DNA of 64,000 nucleotides from Thermoplasmata archaeon (GTDB taxonomy: Archaea > Thermoplasmatota > Thermoplasmata > Lutacidiplasmatales > UBA184). Where the stretch lies: assembly GCA_021844945.1 (NCBI GenBank), contig JAKBSJ010000002.1, positions 164,965 to 228,964 on the forward strand. Reading direction: 5' to 3'. The notes under the pieces are model-generated. The model worked only from the letters and a program-made list of their open reading frames with translations. It was not told the origin of the DNA and did not search any database. Every line of letters begins with the position of its first letter. Position 1 is the first letter of the stretch. Position numbers and translations under genes: made by a program. Below are positions 45,837 to 54,018 of the stretch, piece after piece.

Positions 45837-46177
45837 GGGGGGTGGGGGTCTTGCCCACCGTCTCGACGTGTTCCCGTGCTAGGCCAGCAGGATTGCCACC
45901 CGAGGAAGAGGCACGGAACCCCCAAGCGTTCCTCAGCCCCGTCTCCCCGCCAGCGTCGACGGGTCACGGTAAGGCTGCTCCCGTCAGGACCTAACCCGGT
46001 TCCCGTGATGGATAACCGCTAGGCCGCTCCTCCGAGCGGTCGTCGCGATGCCCGCGGCCCAGCGGAACAGAGCTTCGACGGAACAACTTGGGACGTGCCC
46101 CTCTCCTGAGCGTCGCTCCTGCTTGTCACCCCCGCTAAGGACGGTTTCGGTGTGTAAGGGGACGCCCAACCCCCCGG
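45837..46177 (-). ncRNA. ffs: Signal recognition particle RNA (7S)
   Basis: On the reverse strand the 5' end GGGGGGTTGGGCGTCCCC pairs with the 3' end CCCCCACCCCCC, closing a roughly 340-base RNA as in archaeal SRP. The SRP54-binding domain IV is clear: ACCGGGTTAGGTCC, loop TGAC, then GGGAGCAGCCTTACC (about 45966-46000). The asymmetric AGCAG loop matches all known SRP RNAs. The apical loop UGAC is of the URRC type instead of the usual GNAR. A TTAAATA element at 46211-46218 could be its TATA box. Ends are estimated from pairing. Confidence 0.85.
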
Positions 46178-46290
46178 TCAAGCCTAGCAAGGCGCTAACG
46201 ATAGGGGTCCTATTTAATCCGGGCCCCAGCCCGAATCGGGGCCGAAGACCCCCCAACATCAGCTAAAGAGCCGGCATCGTTCCCCGGGAC

Positions 46291-47358
46291 GTGGACTCGG
46301 AAGCACGGGTAGAACGGGTGCTGCGCTACACCCGGGAGGCGCTCACTCGGGAGGAGATCGCCGCGCTCTTCGCGTCGAACGAACACCCTCGGGCCTACAT
46401 CGGGTTCGAACCGTCGGGCTCGCTCACGATCGCGCACCTCGTCACGACGCGGAAGATGATCGACCTCGTCGAGGCGGGCTGCGATCTCACGGTCTTCCTC
46501 GCGGACTGGCATGCGATGATCAACGACAAGCTCGGGGGCGATCTCGAGCGGATCCGGGCATCGGGCCGCTACATGCAGGCCGCGTTCACCGCCCTGGGCG
46601 TCGACCCCGACCGAGCCCGTTTCCGCTTCGCGAGCGAGCTGGTCGCGCGGCCGGCATACTGGGAGCGGGTCATCCGGGTCGCGAAGTCCACGACCCTCGC
46701 ACGGACGAAGCGCGCGATGTCGATCATGGGGCGGCAGGAGGAGGAGGCGAGCCTCGACACGTCGAAGCTGTTCTACCCGGCGATGCAGGCCGCCGACATC
46801 TTCGAGCTCCCGGTCGAGCTGGCCTACGGGGGCATGGACCAGCGTAGGGCCCACATCCTCGCTCGCGAGGTCGCACATCAGCGTGGCTGGCCGGTCCCGT
46901 GCGCGATCCACACCCCGCTGCTCTCGTCGCTGAAAGGGGGGGGTCGGATGGATCCCACCGAGGGAAGGACCGAGCGCAAGATGTCCAAGTCGGACCCGGG
47001 TAGCTCGGTCCCGATCCCGTGCACGCCCGAGACGCTCGCCGAACGCCTGAACGGGGCGTTCTGCCCGGCGAAAGAGGTCGAGGGGAACCCGATCGTCGAG
47101 CTCGTCGAGTACGTGATATTCCCGTGGACCGGGACGTTCGCGGTCGACCGCGCGGCGAAGCACGGTGGGCCGGTCTCGTTCGCCTCCCCGGAAGAGTTCC
47201 GCGCGATGTGGACAAGCGGCCGGCTCCACCCCCAGGACCTGAAGACGGCGGTCGCCCGCGCATTGGCGCCGCTCGTCGCGCCGGCGATCCGCTACTTCGC
47301 CTATCACCCCGAGCTGGGACCGAGCTCGTTTGCGCTCCCTTCGGCGGACAAGTCTTAA
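46291..47358 (+). CDS. tyrS: Tyrosyl-tRNA synthetase, archaeal type
   Basis: A 355-residue class I synthetase that charges tRNA-Tyr. It has the HIGH-equivalent PSGSLTIAHL (residues 41-50), tyrosine-pocket segments FLADWHAMINDKLGG and YPAMQAADIFEL, GGMDQRRAHILAREVA, and KMSKS at 230-234. The archaeal/eukaryotic C-terminal part is short, with no S4 domain. GTG is the start, with GGGAC just before it. A TATTTAAT element at 46211 could drive it with a 50-base leader; the same element seems to serve SRP RNA leftward. Confidence 0.96.
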   Translation: MDSEARVERVLRYTREALTREEIAALFASNEHPRAYIGFEPSGSLTIAHLVTTRKMIDLVEAGCDLTVFLADWHAMINDKLGGDLERIRASGRYMQAAFTALGVDPDRARFRFASELVARPAYWERVIRVAKSTTLARTKRAMSIMGRQEEEASLDTSKLFYPAMQAADIFELPVELAYGGMDQRRAHILAREVAHQRGWPVPCAIHTPLLSSLKGGGRMDPTEGRTERKMSKSDPGSSVPIPCTPETLAERLNGAFCPAKEVEGNPIVELVEYVIFPWTGTFAVDRAAKHGGPVSFASPEEFRAMWTSGRLHPQDLKTAVARALAPLVAPAIRYFAYHPELGPSSFALPSADKS

Positions 47359-47431
47359 GTAAGGCGCTCCGTAGGCGGTCCCTACCCGTGAGCCGAGGGC
47401 CCCTGGGGGGTACCGCTGACGCGAGGACACA

Positions 47432-47803
47432 ATGGCGCGACCAATCTACGTGCGATTTGAGACCCCGGCCGACGTCGCCGACAAAGCCCTACAGCTCGTT
47501 CAGGTGGCGAGCGAGACGGGCAAGGTGCGCGTCGGGACGAACGAAGTGACGAAATCGACCGAGCGCGCCGAAGCGAAGCTCGTCGTGATGGCCGAGGACG
47601 TCGACCCGGTAGAGATCCTGATTCACATCCCCATGCTCTGCGAGGAGAAGCGGATCCCGTACATCTACGTCGGAAAGAAGGCCCAGCTCGGGCAGTCGGC
47701 CGGGCTCTCGAAGTCGGCCGCGAGCGTCGCCATCGTCGAACCGGGCGAGGCGAAGGGCCTCCTCGAAGAGCTCGCGCAGTCGTTCCCTTCCCTGAAGAAG
47801 TAG
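47432..47803 (+). CDS. rpl7ae: Ribosomal protein eL8 (L7Ae)
   Basis: The 123-residue kink-turn binding protein of the large subunit, also a component of archaeal box C/D and H/ACA RNPs and RNase P. The signature [21 protein letters not shown] is followed by [20 protein letters not shown] and [17 protein letters not shown]. Length is normal. It begins the canonical archaeal cluster rpl7ae-rps28e-rpl24e, with 28-base gaps. Confidence 0.97.
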   Translation: MARPIYVRFETPADVADKALQLVQVASETGKVRVGTNEVTKSTERAEAKLVVMAEDVDPVEILIHIPMLCEEKRIPYIYVGKKAQLGQSAGLSKSAASVAIVEPGEAKGLLEELAQSFPSLKK

Positions 47804-47831
47804 GCGAGCCGGTCGAGCGAGGGTAGAAGCG

Positions 47832-48044
47832 ATGGCGGAAGAGAAGGGCTCCCCGGCCGAGGTCGTGGAGCTGATCGGCCGCACGGGCATGGCGGGGGAG
47901 GCGACCCAAGTCAAGGTCCGCGTTCTCGCCGGGCGGGACCGCGGTAAGATCATCACCCGGAACGTCGCCGGACCGATCCGCCTCGGGGACGTCCTCATCC
48001 TTCGCGAGACCGCGCGCGAAGCGCGCAAGCTCTCGGTGCGCTAG
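47832..48044 (+). CDS. rps28e: Ribosomal protein eS28
   Basis: A 70-residue small-subunit protein with an S1-like (OB) fold. [24 protein letters not shown] and the conserved end [16 protein letters not shown] match archaeal and eukaryotic S28e. It lies between rpl7ae and rpl24e in the usual order. Confidence 0.97.
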   Translation: MAEEKGSPAEVVELIGRTGMAGEATQVKVRVLAGRDRGKIITRNVAGPIRLGDVLILRETAREARKLSVR

Positions 48045-48070
48045 GAAGCTGGGCGGAGGCACGCCGATCG

Positions 48071-48568
48071 ATGGTCGTCAAGCGTCAGTGCTCGTTCTGC
48101 GCGAACGAGATCGAGCCCGGCACGGGCATGATGTTCGTCAAGCGCGACGGCACGATCTATCACTTCTGTTCCTCGAGCTGCCGCAAGCAACAGCTCCACC
48201 TCGGCCGCGTCGGTCACCGGCGCAAGTGGACCCGCGCGCACATGATGAAGCGCGCCGCGAGCCAGGCCGCCGCCCCGGTGATCTCGCCGCCCGAGCCCGC
48301 GCCCGTTCTAGCCTCCCCTGCGAAGCCCGAACCCGTCGCGCCCGCGCCGCCACCGGCCCCGGAGCCCGAAGGAACGACCCCCGGGCCCTCGTCCGAGCGC
48401 GCCGCTACCGAAGCGGAGGCAGCGGCAGCCCCGACGCCAGAGCCCGGCACCGGGCCGACCGAGGCGCCGGCCCAGCCCGCCGCGAAGCCTCGGCGTCGAA
48501 CGGCTGCGCCGAAGGCGAAGGAGAAGGCGACCGATAGCCCGGCGAGCGAGTCCCCGCCCCCGTCCTGA
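48071..48568 (+). CDS. rpl24e: Ribosomal protein eL24 with long acidic/Pro-Ala tail
   Basis: Residues 1-60 are a normal archaeal eL24 zinc domain: Cys7, Cys10, Cys33 and Cys37 in RQCSFC and HFCSSSCRKQ, followed by the basic HRRKWTRAHMMK. After that come about 105 residues rich in Pro, Ala and Glu, ending in a Lys/Arg patch (KPRRRTAAPKAKEKA). Archaeal eL24 proteins are usually only 55-70 residues. The tail is not a frameshift product; it stays in frame with GC-rich codons. Eukaryotic eL24 also has a C-terminal extension that makes a bridge to the small subunit. Confidence 0.95.
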   Translation: MVVKRQCSFCANEIEPGTGMMFVKRDGTIYHFCSSSCRKQQLHLGRVGHRRKWTRAHMMKRAASQAAAPVISPPEPAPVLASPAKPEPVAPAPPPAPEPEGTTPGPSSERAATEAEAAAAPTPEPGTGPTEAPAQPAAKPRRRTAAPKAKEKATDSPASESPPPS

Positions 48569-48629
48569 GCCCGCGCCTGCGTTTCGCCTGGAAGATCATC
48601 GATAAGCTCCAGCGTGCCGCCGCCCCTTC

Positions 48630-48893
48630 ATGACCGAGGGCTCCGACTGGGTCTCGGCGAGCGATCTTGCCGAGTACTCCTACTGCCCTCGAGCGCACTG
48701 GTACCGAGAGCACCCTCCGGCGGGCTTCTCGCCCCGGGGGTCGGTCCGTTCTCTCCGACGCGGACAGCGATTCCACCGCCAGGAACTTGGAGGCGAGCTT
48801 CGCCGCGAAGCACATGCGGGAGCCTACGTCGCGCTCGTCCTGATCGGCATCGCGTTCGTCGCCGCGGCCCTGTACCTCGGGGGGTTGCGATGA
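48630..48893 (+). CDS. Cas4-like N-terminal half with membrane helix
   Basis: An 87-residue protein carrying only the N-terminal elements of a Cas4/RecB nuclease. SASDLAEYSYCPRAHWYREH holds the first cluster cysteine (Cys19) with the YCPR signature, and RGQRFHRQE contains a histidine (His49) in the place of motif I. Residues 66-85 (YVALVLIGIAFVAAALYLGG) form a membrane helix, where Cas4 would normally continue. The following gene overlaps as ATGA and supplies the rest of the nuclease. Not a frameshift: both genes have proper ends and a membrane segment at the junction. Confidence 0.75.
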   Translation: MTEGSDWVSASDLAEYSYCPRAHWYREHPPAGFSPRGSVRSLRRGQRFHRQELGGELRREAHAGAYVALVLIGIAFVAAALYLGGLR

Positions 48894-49405
48894 CGGTCCC
48901 GGTGCTCGGCGAAGCCCTCCTCTTTGCGGCGGGCGCCGCGATCATCGGAGTAGCGGGGGTCCTACTCGCCCGTCGGGCGCGCGACCGACGCTACGGTCGG
49001 CTCGTGTCGGTCGACGCCGGATCCGGTGGCGGCGCCCGGCTCCGTTCCGAACGCTTCCGCATCTCCGGTCGGCCGGACGTGGTCCGCCGGCGGCGCGACG
49101 GCCGTTCGATCCCGGTCGAGCTCAAGACCCGCCCCCTACCGGCGGACGGACCGCCTCGCTCGCACATCGTCCAAGTATGGGCGTACTGCCTCTTGCTCGA
49201 GGAGACGGAGGGGGTCCCGCCTCCGTTCGGCGTCCTCCGCTACGGGGACGGTCGGGAGGTCGAGGTCCCGTGGGGCAGTGAGGAACGAGGGATCCTGCTC
49301 GGGATCCGACGAGCGATGGACCTCCCGTACGACGGCCGTGCCCGGCCGTCCCGCGCCCGATGCGCGCAGTGTCGATGGTGCGCGATCTGCGACGCCCGGG
49401 CCTAG
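48890..49405 (+). CDS. Cas4-like catalytic half with N-terminal membrane helix
   Basis: A 171-residue protein starting with a membrane helix (residues 5-26, VLGEALLFAAGAAIIGVAGVL) followed by a PD-(D/E)xK nuclease core. Asp63 is in SGRPDVVRR, Glu77-x-Lys79 in IPVELKTR, and Gln95-x3-Tyr99 in IVQVWAY, as in Cas4 and RecB. The C-terminus has four cysteines in RCAQCRWCAICDAR, three of which would complete the Cas4 [4Fe-4S] site with Cys19 of the upstream partner. The pair thus equals one Cas4 fold with a membrane hairpin inserted. No CRISPR genes are near. Confidence 0.8.
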   Translation: MTVPVLGEALLFAAGAAIIGVAGVLLARRARDRRYGRLVSVDAGSGGGARLRSERFRISGRPDVVRRRRDGRSIPVELKTRPLPADGPPRSHIVQVWAYCLLLEETEGVPPPFGVLRYGDGREVEVPWGSEERGILLGIRRAMDLPYDGRARPSRARCAQCRWCAICDARA

Positions 49406-50199
49406 GTCGACCGGAGCCGGCGCGCGAGATACACGTCGGTTCGGTACGGCAGCTCGATCCGCGCGCGGCCGCGGGTTTGCGGGTCCCGCGCGAGGATCCC
49501 CCGCAGTTCCCGGGCGATGCGCGCCCGTTCCCGAGCGGGTTGGACGGCGATCGCGCTCACCGAGACGAACCGATCCACGGCCGTCGCGGGAGTGAGCACC
49601 TGGACGTGGCGGAAGGAGCGCTCGATGACCGGGCCGAAGGGGAGATCGCCCCGCTCCAAGACCCGCCTCCACCGCCCCCCTCGCGAACGAGGCACGGTCC
49701 GGAAGAAGGGGTCGATAAGGTGACTGGCCGCGCGGACCCAGGGGACGGACTCGTCCCGCCGGTTCCAAATCAACGCGACTCCGCCCCCGGGTCGCAGCAC
49801 GCGGGCGATCTCGCGGAAGGCCGGACGCGGGCGGAACCAGTGGAACGCTTGGGCCGCGACGACCACGTCGGCGATGTGCGGCGGCAACGGGATCGCTTCG
49901 GCGACGCCGTCCAGTACCGGAAGGTCCGGGATCTGGCGCGCGAACTCCGCGCGCATTCCGGGCGTCGGCTCGATCGGGACGATAGCGGCCGTGGTCGTCC
50001 GTAGGAGGCGGGTGAGCTTGCCGGTTCCGCTGCCGAGCTCGACGATCGTGGACGTCGGTCCCAGGTGGAGCTGACGAACGATGTACCGGATCGCCGCGGT
50101 CGGGTACTCGGGCCGCCCTCGCTCGTAGGCCCGTGCGGCTCGATCGAAACCTCGTACAGCCGGATGCGTTCGGGCTCGGGGGACCGTTCGGGGACCCAT
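49402..50199 (-). CDS. Class I SAM-dependent methyltransferase
   Basis: A 265-residue methyltransferase of the UbiE/Methyltransf_11 type. The N-terminus FDRAARAYERGRPEYP is common to this subgroup, the SAM loop reads TIVELGSGTGKLTRLL, and the later strand LPVLDGVAEAIPLP plus VVVAAQAFHWFRP follow. The substrate is unknown. Its stop overlaps that of the convergent Cas4-like gene by four bases. Confidence 0.88.
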   Translation of the reverse strand: MGPRTVPRARTHPAVRGFDRAARAYERGRPEYPTAAIRYIVRQLHLGPTSTIVELGSGTGKLTRLLRTTTAAIVPIEPTPGMRAEFARQIPDLPVLDGVAEAIPLPPHIADVVVAAQAFHWFRPRPAFREIARVLRPGGGVALIWNRRDESVPWVRAASHLIDPFFRTVPRSRGGRWRRVLERGDLPFGPVIERSFRHVQVLTPATAVDRFVSVSAIAVQPARERARIARELRGILARDPQTRGRARIELPYRTDVYLARRLRST

Positions 50200-50282
50200 C
50201 GCATGGCGCGGAGCCTCCCGACGCTTAACACCGTCGCGGGCCTCCGACGCGAAGCGTTAGGCGTCCTTCGGTCTGCCCGGAC

Positions 50283-50927
50283 GTGGCTCGCGCGCGATCC
50301 GGTCGGTGCGCCGTGGTCTTCGACCTCGGCGGGGTCGCCATCCGGTGGAGCGACGAGCGTCTGTTCCGCAAGGTCGCGCGGCACCTCGGCCTTCCGCCGG
50401 ACCGGGTCCGCGCCGCGATGGAGGCCGCCGAGAAACCTCTCGAGCTCGGCAGGCTCTCGCTCTCGGAGTACTGGGACCGAGTGGAGCGTCGGCTGCACCG
50501 CTCGATCCCGCGATCGATGCGTCGCTGGTGGATCGACGAGTTCGAGAGGTACGCTCGACCGGATCCTACCGTGACGCATTGGTTGGCCCACCTCCAGGGC
50601 CGAGGCATCGTCGTTGCCTGCCTCTCGAACACCGATCCCTCGCACGTGCGGATCCTGCGGCGGAACGGCTGGTTGCGCCCGTTCTCGCCCGCGCTGATGT
50701 CCAACGAGCTGGGCGCTCTCAAGCCGACCCGGCGGATTTTCGACCTCGCACGTCGGCGGCTCGGGGTCTCGCCCCGGGACATCTATTTCCTCGACGACAA
50801 GGCCGCCAACGTCGCCGGCGCCCAGCGGGCCGGCTGGACCGCCCGGCGCTTTCGAGGGATCGCCGATGCTCGTCCTCGGGTGGAACGGTGGCTGGCCCTA
50901 CGCACCGGTGGACACCAAAGGCTTTGA
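50283..50927 (+). CDS. HAD-superfamily hydrolase
   Basis: A 214-residue HAD phosphatase-like protein of the YihX / epoxide hydrolase N-terminal type. The nucleophile is in [15 protein letters not shown] (the second Asp of DxD is replaced, as in this subgroup), the Ser/Thr motif in [13 protein letters not shown], Lys in [10 protein letters not shown], and the acidic motif in [16 protein letters not shown] four-helix cap is inserted after the nucleophile. The substrate may be a small phosphate such as glucose-1-phosphate. It lies 23 bases upstream of ndk. Confidence 0.88.
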   Translation: MARARSGRCAVVFDLGGVAIRWSDERLFRKVARHLGLPPDRVRAAMEAAEKPLELGRLSLSEYWDRVERRLHRSIPRSMRRWWIDEFERYARPDPTVTHWLAHLQGRGIVVACLSNTDPSHVRILRRNGWLRPFSPALMSNELGALKPTRRIFDLARRRLGVSPRDIYFLDDKAANVAGAQRAGWTARRFRGIADARPRVERWLALRTGGHQRL

Positions 50928-50950
50928 CGCACACCGGGCTCGGTCGCGCC

Positions 50951-51409
50951 ATGCCCGAAGCACCGACGGAACGCACCCTCGTGCTGGTGAAGCCGGACGG
51001 CGTGCGCCGCGGACTCATTGGCGAGGTCGTCGGCCGCCTCGAACGGAAGGGACTCACTGTGGTGGCCGCTCGCATGCTGCGGATCTCCGCGTCGACCGCC
51101 CAAACGCACTACGCCGAGCACAAGGACAAGCCGTTCTACGGCGAGCTGGTCGATTACATCACGTCGGCGCCGGTGCTCGCCATGGCGGTCGAAGGGCGCT
51201 CGGCGATCGCGGTCGTGCGCTCGCTGATCGGGGCCACCGATCCCACGAAGGCCGCGCCCGGCACGTTGCGCGGGGACTTCGCCCTCGCGATGACGTCGAA
51301 CCTCGTCCACGCCTCGGACTCCCCGGCGTCGGCCGAGCGGGAGCTCGCTCTCTACTTCCACGAAAAGGACTACCTCCACTACACTCGCGCTGACGCCGAG
51401 TACCTCTAA
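50951..51409 (+). CDS. ndk: Nucleoside diphosphate kinase
   Basis: A 152-residue enzyme equalising nucleoside triphosphate pools by a phospho-histidine. [18 protein letters not shown] at the N-terminus, [17 protein letters not shown], the GTLRGDFAL segment and the catalytic histidine in [15 protein letters not shown] are all present. Length is normal. In many archaea ndk follows rpl24e; here four genes separate them, consistent with insertion of the Cas4-like pair and others. It starts 23 bases after the HAD gene and leads into sua5. Confidence 0.97.
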   Translation: MPEAPTERTLVLVKPDGVRRGLIGEVVGRLERKGLTVVAARMLRISASTAQTHYAEHKDKPFYGELVDYITSAPVLAMAVEGRSAIAVVRSLIGATDPTKAAPGTLRGDFALAMTSNLVHASDSPASAERELALYFHEKDYLHYTRADAEYL

Positions 51410-51410
51410 C

Positions 51411-51974
51411 ATGGAGCCATCGATCCGTAGGGCCACCGAGCGCTTGCGAGACGGAGGATTGGTGGTCTATCCGACCGACACGCTCTACGGGATTGCGGCC
51501 GATGCGACCAACTTCGAGGCGGTCGAGGCATTGATTCGTCTCAAGGGGAGGACCGGGAGCCAACCGATCTCGATCGCCGTCTCCTCGACCGAGGAGATCG
51601 AACCTCTCGCCGAACTGGGCGAAGAGGCGCGATCCTACGTGCGGACGCATCTCCCCGGCCCGTACACCCTCCTCGCCCGACCTTCCGCTCGCGCGCGCCG
51701 GGAACTGGCCGCGGCGGTCGTCGGCGATAACCCGACGATCGGGATCCGGATCCCGGACCATCCGCTCGCCCGCGAGCTCGCCCGGGTCGTTGGACCCATC
51801 ACGGCCACCAGTGCCAACCCGCACGGATCCCCCCCGGTACGATCGGTCGACGAAGCGCGCACGCACTTTCGAAACAGCGTGGGGTACCTCGACGGGAGCC
51901 CTCGTCCTTCGGGAAACCCGTCCACGCTCGTGGACGTCACGGGCCCCATCCCCCGCCCTCGATCGCGCCTCTGA
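51411..51974 (+). CDS. Threonylcarbamoyl-AMP synthase (YrdC/Sua5 domain)
   Basis: A 187-residue single-domain protein making threonylcarbamoyl-AMP for the t6A modification at tRNA position 37. The YrdC signature is visible: GGLVVYPTDTLYGIAADATN, KGRTGSQPISIAV, GPYTLLARP and ITATSANPHGSPP. The Sua5 C-terminal domain is absent, so it is TsaC-sized. It begins one base after ndk and is followed six bases later by map, so the three are one operon. Confidence 0.94.
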   Translation: MEPSIRRATERLRDGGLVVYPTDTLYGIAADATNFEAVEALIRLKGRTGSQPISIAVSSTEEIEPLAELGEEARSYVRTHLPGPYTLLARPSARARRELAAAVVGDNPTIGIRIPDHPLARELARVVGPITATSANPHGSPPVRSVDEARTHFRNSVGYLDGSPRPSGNPSTLVDVTGPIPRPRSRL

Positions 51975-51980
51975 GGGACC

Positions 51981-52862
51981 TTGACCCCGTATCCCGCCGA
52001 CCTCGACCGGTGGCGGACCGCGGCCCGCATCTCCGCCCGTGCCCGCGACCTCGGCGTTCGCTCGATCGCCCCCGGAGTCGAACGACGCGCGGTGGCCGAC
52101 AAGATCGAGTCGTTCATCCGCTCGCAGGGCGCCGAGCCCGCGTTCCCCGCCAACCTCTCCCGGAACGTGGAAGCAGCTCACTACACCCCGTCGATCGACG
52201 ACACCGTGACCTTCGACGAAGGGGACCTCGTGAAGGTCGACGTGGGGGCCCACATCGAGGGCGCGATCGCGGACACCGCGGAGACCGTCGAGGTCGGAGG
52301 GACTCGGAGGCACGAGAACCTGAAGCGGGCCGCCGACGAAGCGGTCATGGCCGCAATCGCGCAGGTTCGGCCGGGCGGGGCCATCGACGACGTCAGCCGA
52401 GCCATCGAGGCGACGATCCATGCGCGTGGGTTTCGACCGATCCAGGATCTTACGGGCCACAAGATCGATCGCTACATGCTTCACGCCCACAAATCCGTCC
52501 CGAACGTGGGAGGAATGACCGGAGAGCGGTTCGAGGAGGGCGAGATCATCGCGATCGAGCCGTTCGCGACGAACGGGATCGGGCACATCGACAACGGGCC
52601 GTTCGGCAACATCCAACGATTCCGCCGGGATCCGGGGAGCTCGGATCCGGTGCTCGCCCGCCTCTTCTCGCGGTTCCGAACGTTACCGTTCACGGCGCGG
52701 TGGTGCGCCGAACCCGCCGAGCACGAAGCGCTCCGTGGAGCGCGCAAGCACCTGCAATTGTATCCGGTCTTCCTCGAGCGGGCCGGGGGCATCGTCGCCC
52801 AGGCGGAGCACACGATCCTCGTAGGACCGAATCGGGCCGAGATCCTGACGGCGCGAGACTAA
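51981..52862 (+). CDS. map: Methionine aminopeptidase, type II
   Basis: The 293-residue enzyme removes N-terminal methionine from new proteins. Metal and catalytic residues are seen in EAAHYTPSIDD, LVKVDVGAHIEGAIADTAET, LTGHKIDRYMLH, EIIAIEPFATNG and VAQAEHTILV. The insertion between LTGHKI and IEPFAT is the type II subdomain found in archaea and eukaryotes. The TTG start is supported by GAGGG six bases before it. Convergent with the metE pair. Confidence 0.96.
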   Translation: MTPYPADLDRWRTAARISARARDLGVRSIAPGVERRAVADKIESFIRSQGAEPAFPANLSRNVEAAHYTPSIDDTVTFDEGDLVKVDVGAHIEGAIADTAETVEVGGTRRHENLKRAADEAVMAAIAQVRPGGAIDDVSRAIEATIHARGFRPIQDLTGHKIDRYMLHAHKSVPNVGGMTGERFEEGEIIAIEPFATNGIGHIDNGPFGNIQRFRRDPGSSDPVLARLFSRFRTLPFTARWCAEPAEHEALRGARKHLQLYPVFLERAGGIVAQAEHTILVGPNRAEILTARD

Positions 52863-52872
52863 CGCGGCGTCC

Positions 52873-54018
52873 TCAGCCGCGGGGCCGCTGGAACTCCGCG
52901 CGCGCGATCGCCGCCCCTTTCGTCATCGCCTCGAGCTTGGCGTACGCGACGTCGAGCGAGCGGGTGCGCAGCCCGCAATCCGGGTTGACCCAGATCCGAC
53001 GGGGGTCTTCGAGGATCTTCACCGCCCGGCGGATCCGGTCGGCGACGAGCTCGGGGGTTTCGAGGTCGTCGCGATGGACGTCCGTGACGCCGAGCCCGAC
53101 CTCGCGCGTGTCGCCGTACTCGCGCAGAACGTTCAGAACCTCGTAGCCATCGCGGCCGTCCCGGTCGCGGTTCGCGAACTCCCAGGCCCATTGTCGGCAC
53201 CGCTTCGCCTCGAGCAGCCCGGGGAACAGGTTCCGGTAGTCGCTGAAGCAGATGTGCATCGTGAATTCGCCATCGAGCCCGTCGGTGGCGATGTTGAACG
53301 CTTCCGCGACCAGGTCTCCTTGGCCGGGGTGCGTTCCGGCGGCCGGTTCGTCGATCTGGATCACGCGGCAGCCTCGCTCGATGAGCGCTTGGAGCGTCGG
53401 GCGGAGCGCGTGGCGCGCGATCTCACCGACAAACTCGCGTTGGGCTTCGCGGCGTGCGGCGCGCCCCTTCCAGCCGGGGTGACGGCCCAGATAGAATTCG
53501 TTGTACGACCAGTCCGCCAGCGTGTAGGCTCCCGTGATCGGCAGCTTCGGCTCGCCGACCGCGTGCGACCTCACGAAGTCGAACTCTTCGAGATGGTACG
53601 GGGCCACGAGCCGGACCTCGCCGGTGCTCGCCGCCTTGAGATAGTACTTGTTGTCGAACGAGCGGACGTGGCCGACGAACTGGAAGCCTCGCATTTGTCG
53701 GATCGGGTACTCGTACATCTCAATCCGTCGGGCTTCCCCGTCGTACACGCGCGAGAGACCGGCATGTTCGAGCAATCGTAGGGCGAACAACGCCCCGAGG
53801 TCTCGGACGGCGTCGGGCCCCGCCTCACGAGGGCGACCGCTGCGCAGCGCCTTCGCGGCCTCCTCGAATCCGCGGGTGAACGAGAGCCGGCGGTCCCACG
53901 CGTCGAAATCCGCGCGGGCCCGGTCGTCCAGCGGAATGCCCCGCTGGCCCAGGAGCTGCCAGCGGGGCTTCATCAAGCTCCCGATCTCCTGGCCTGGAAA
54001 GAGGGGTCGTTCGCTCAC
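52873..54018 (-). CDS. Methionine synthase, catalytic (C-terminal MetE) protein
   Basis: The 381-residue protein corresponds to the C-terminal barrel of cobalamin-independent methionine synthase. Zinc ligands are His and Cys in TMHICFSDYRN, a glutamate shortly after, and Cys in VNPDCGLRTR. The substrate loop VIQIDEPAAGTHPGQG is present. In archaea this half works alone with methylated corrinoid proteins or with a separate N-terminal protein. Here the N-terminal-like gene lies upstream with a GTGA overlap, so both are made together. Confidence 0.92.
   Translation of the reverse strand: MSERPLFPGQEIGSLMKPRWQLLGQRGIPLDDRARADFDAWDRRLSFTRGFEEAAKALRSGRPREAGPDAVRDLGALFALRLLEHAGLSRVYDGEARRIEMYEYPIRQMRGFQFVGHVRSFDNKYYLKAASTGEVRLVAPYHLEEFDFVRSHAVGEPKLPITGAYTLADWSYNEFYLGRHPGWKGRAARREAQREFVGEIARHALRPTLQALIERGCRVIQIDEPAAGTHPGQGDLVAEAFNIATDGLDGEFTMHICFSDYRNLFPGLLEAKRCRQWAWEFANRDRDGRDGYEVLNVLREYGDTREVGLGVTDVHRDDLETPELVADRIRRAVKILEDPRRIWVNPDCGLRTRSLDVAYAKLEAMTKGAAIARAEFQRPRG

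Noticed and set aside
48890..49405. CRISPR-associated locus
   Set aside because: The Cas4-like pair is present but there are no repeats, spacers or other cas genes in the window.
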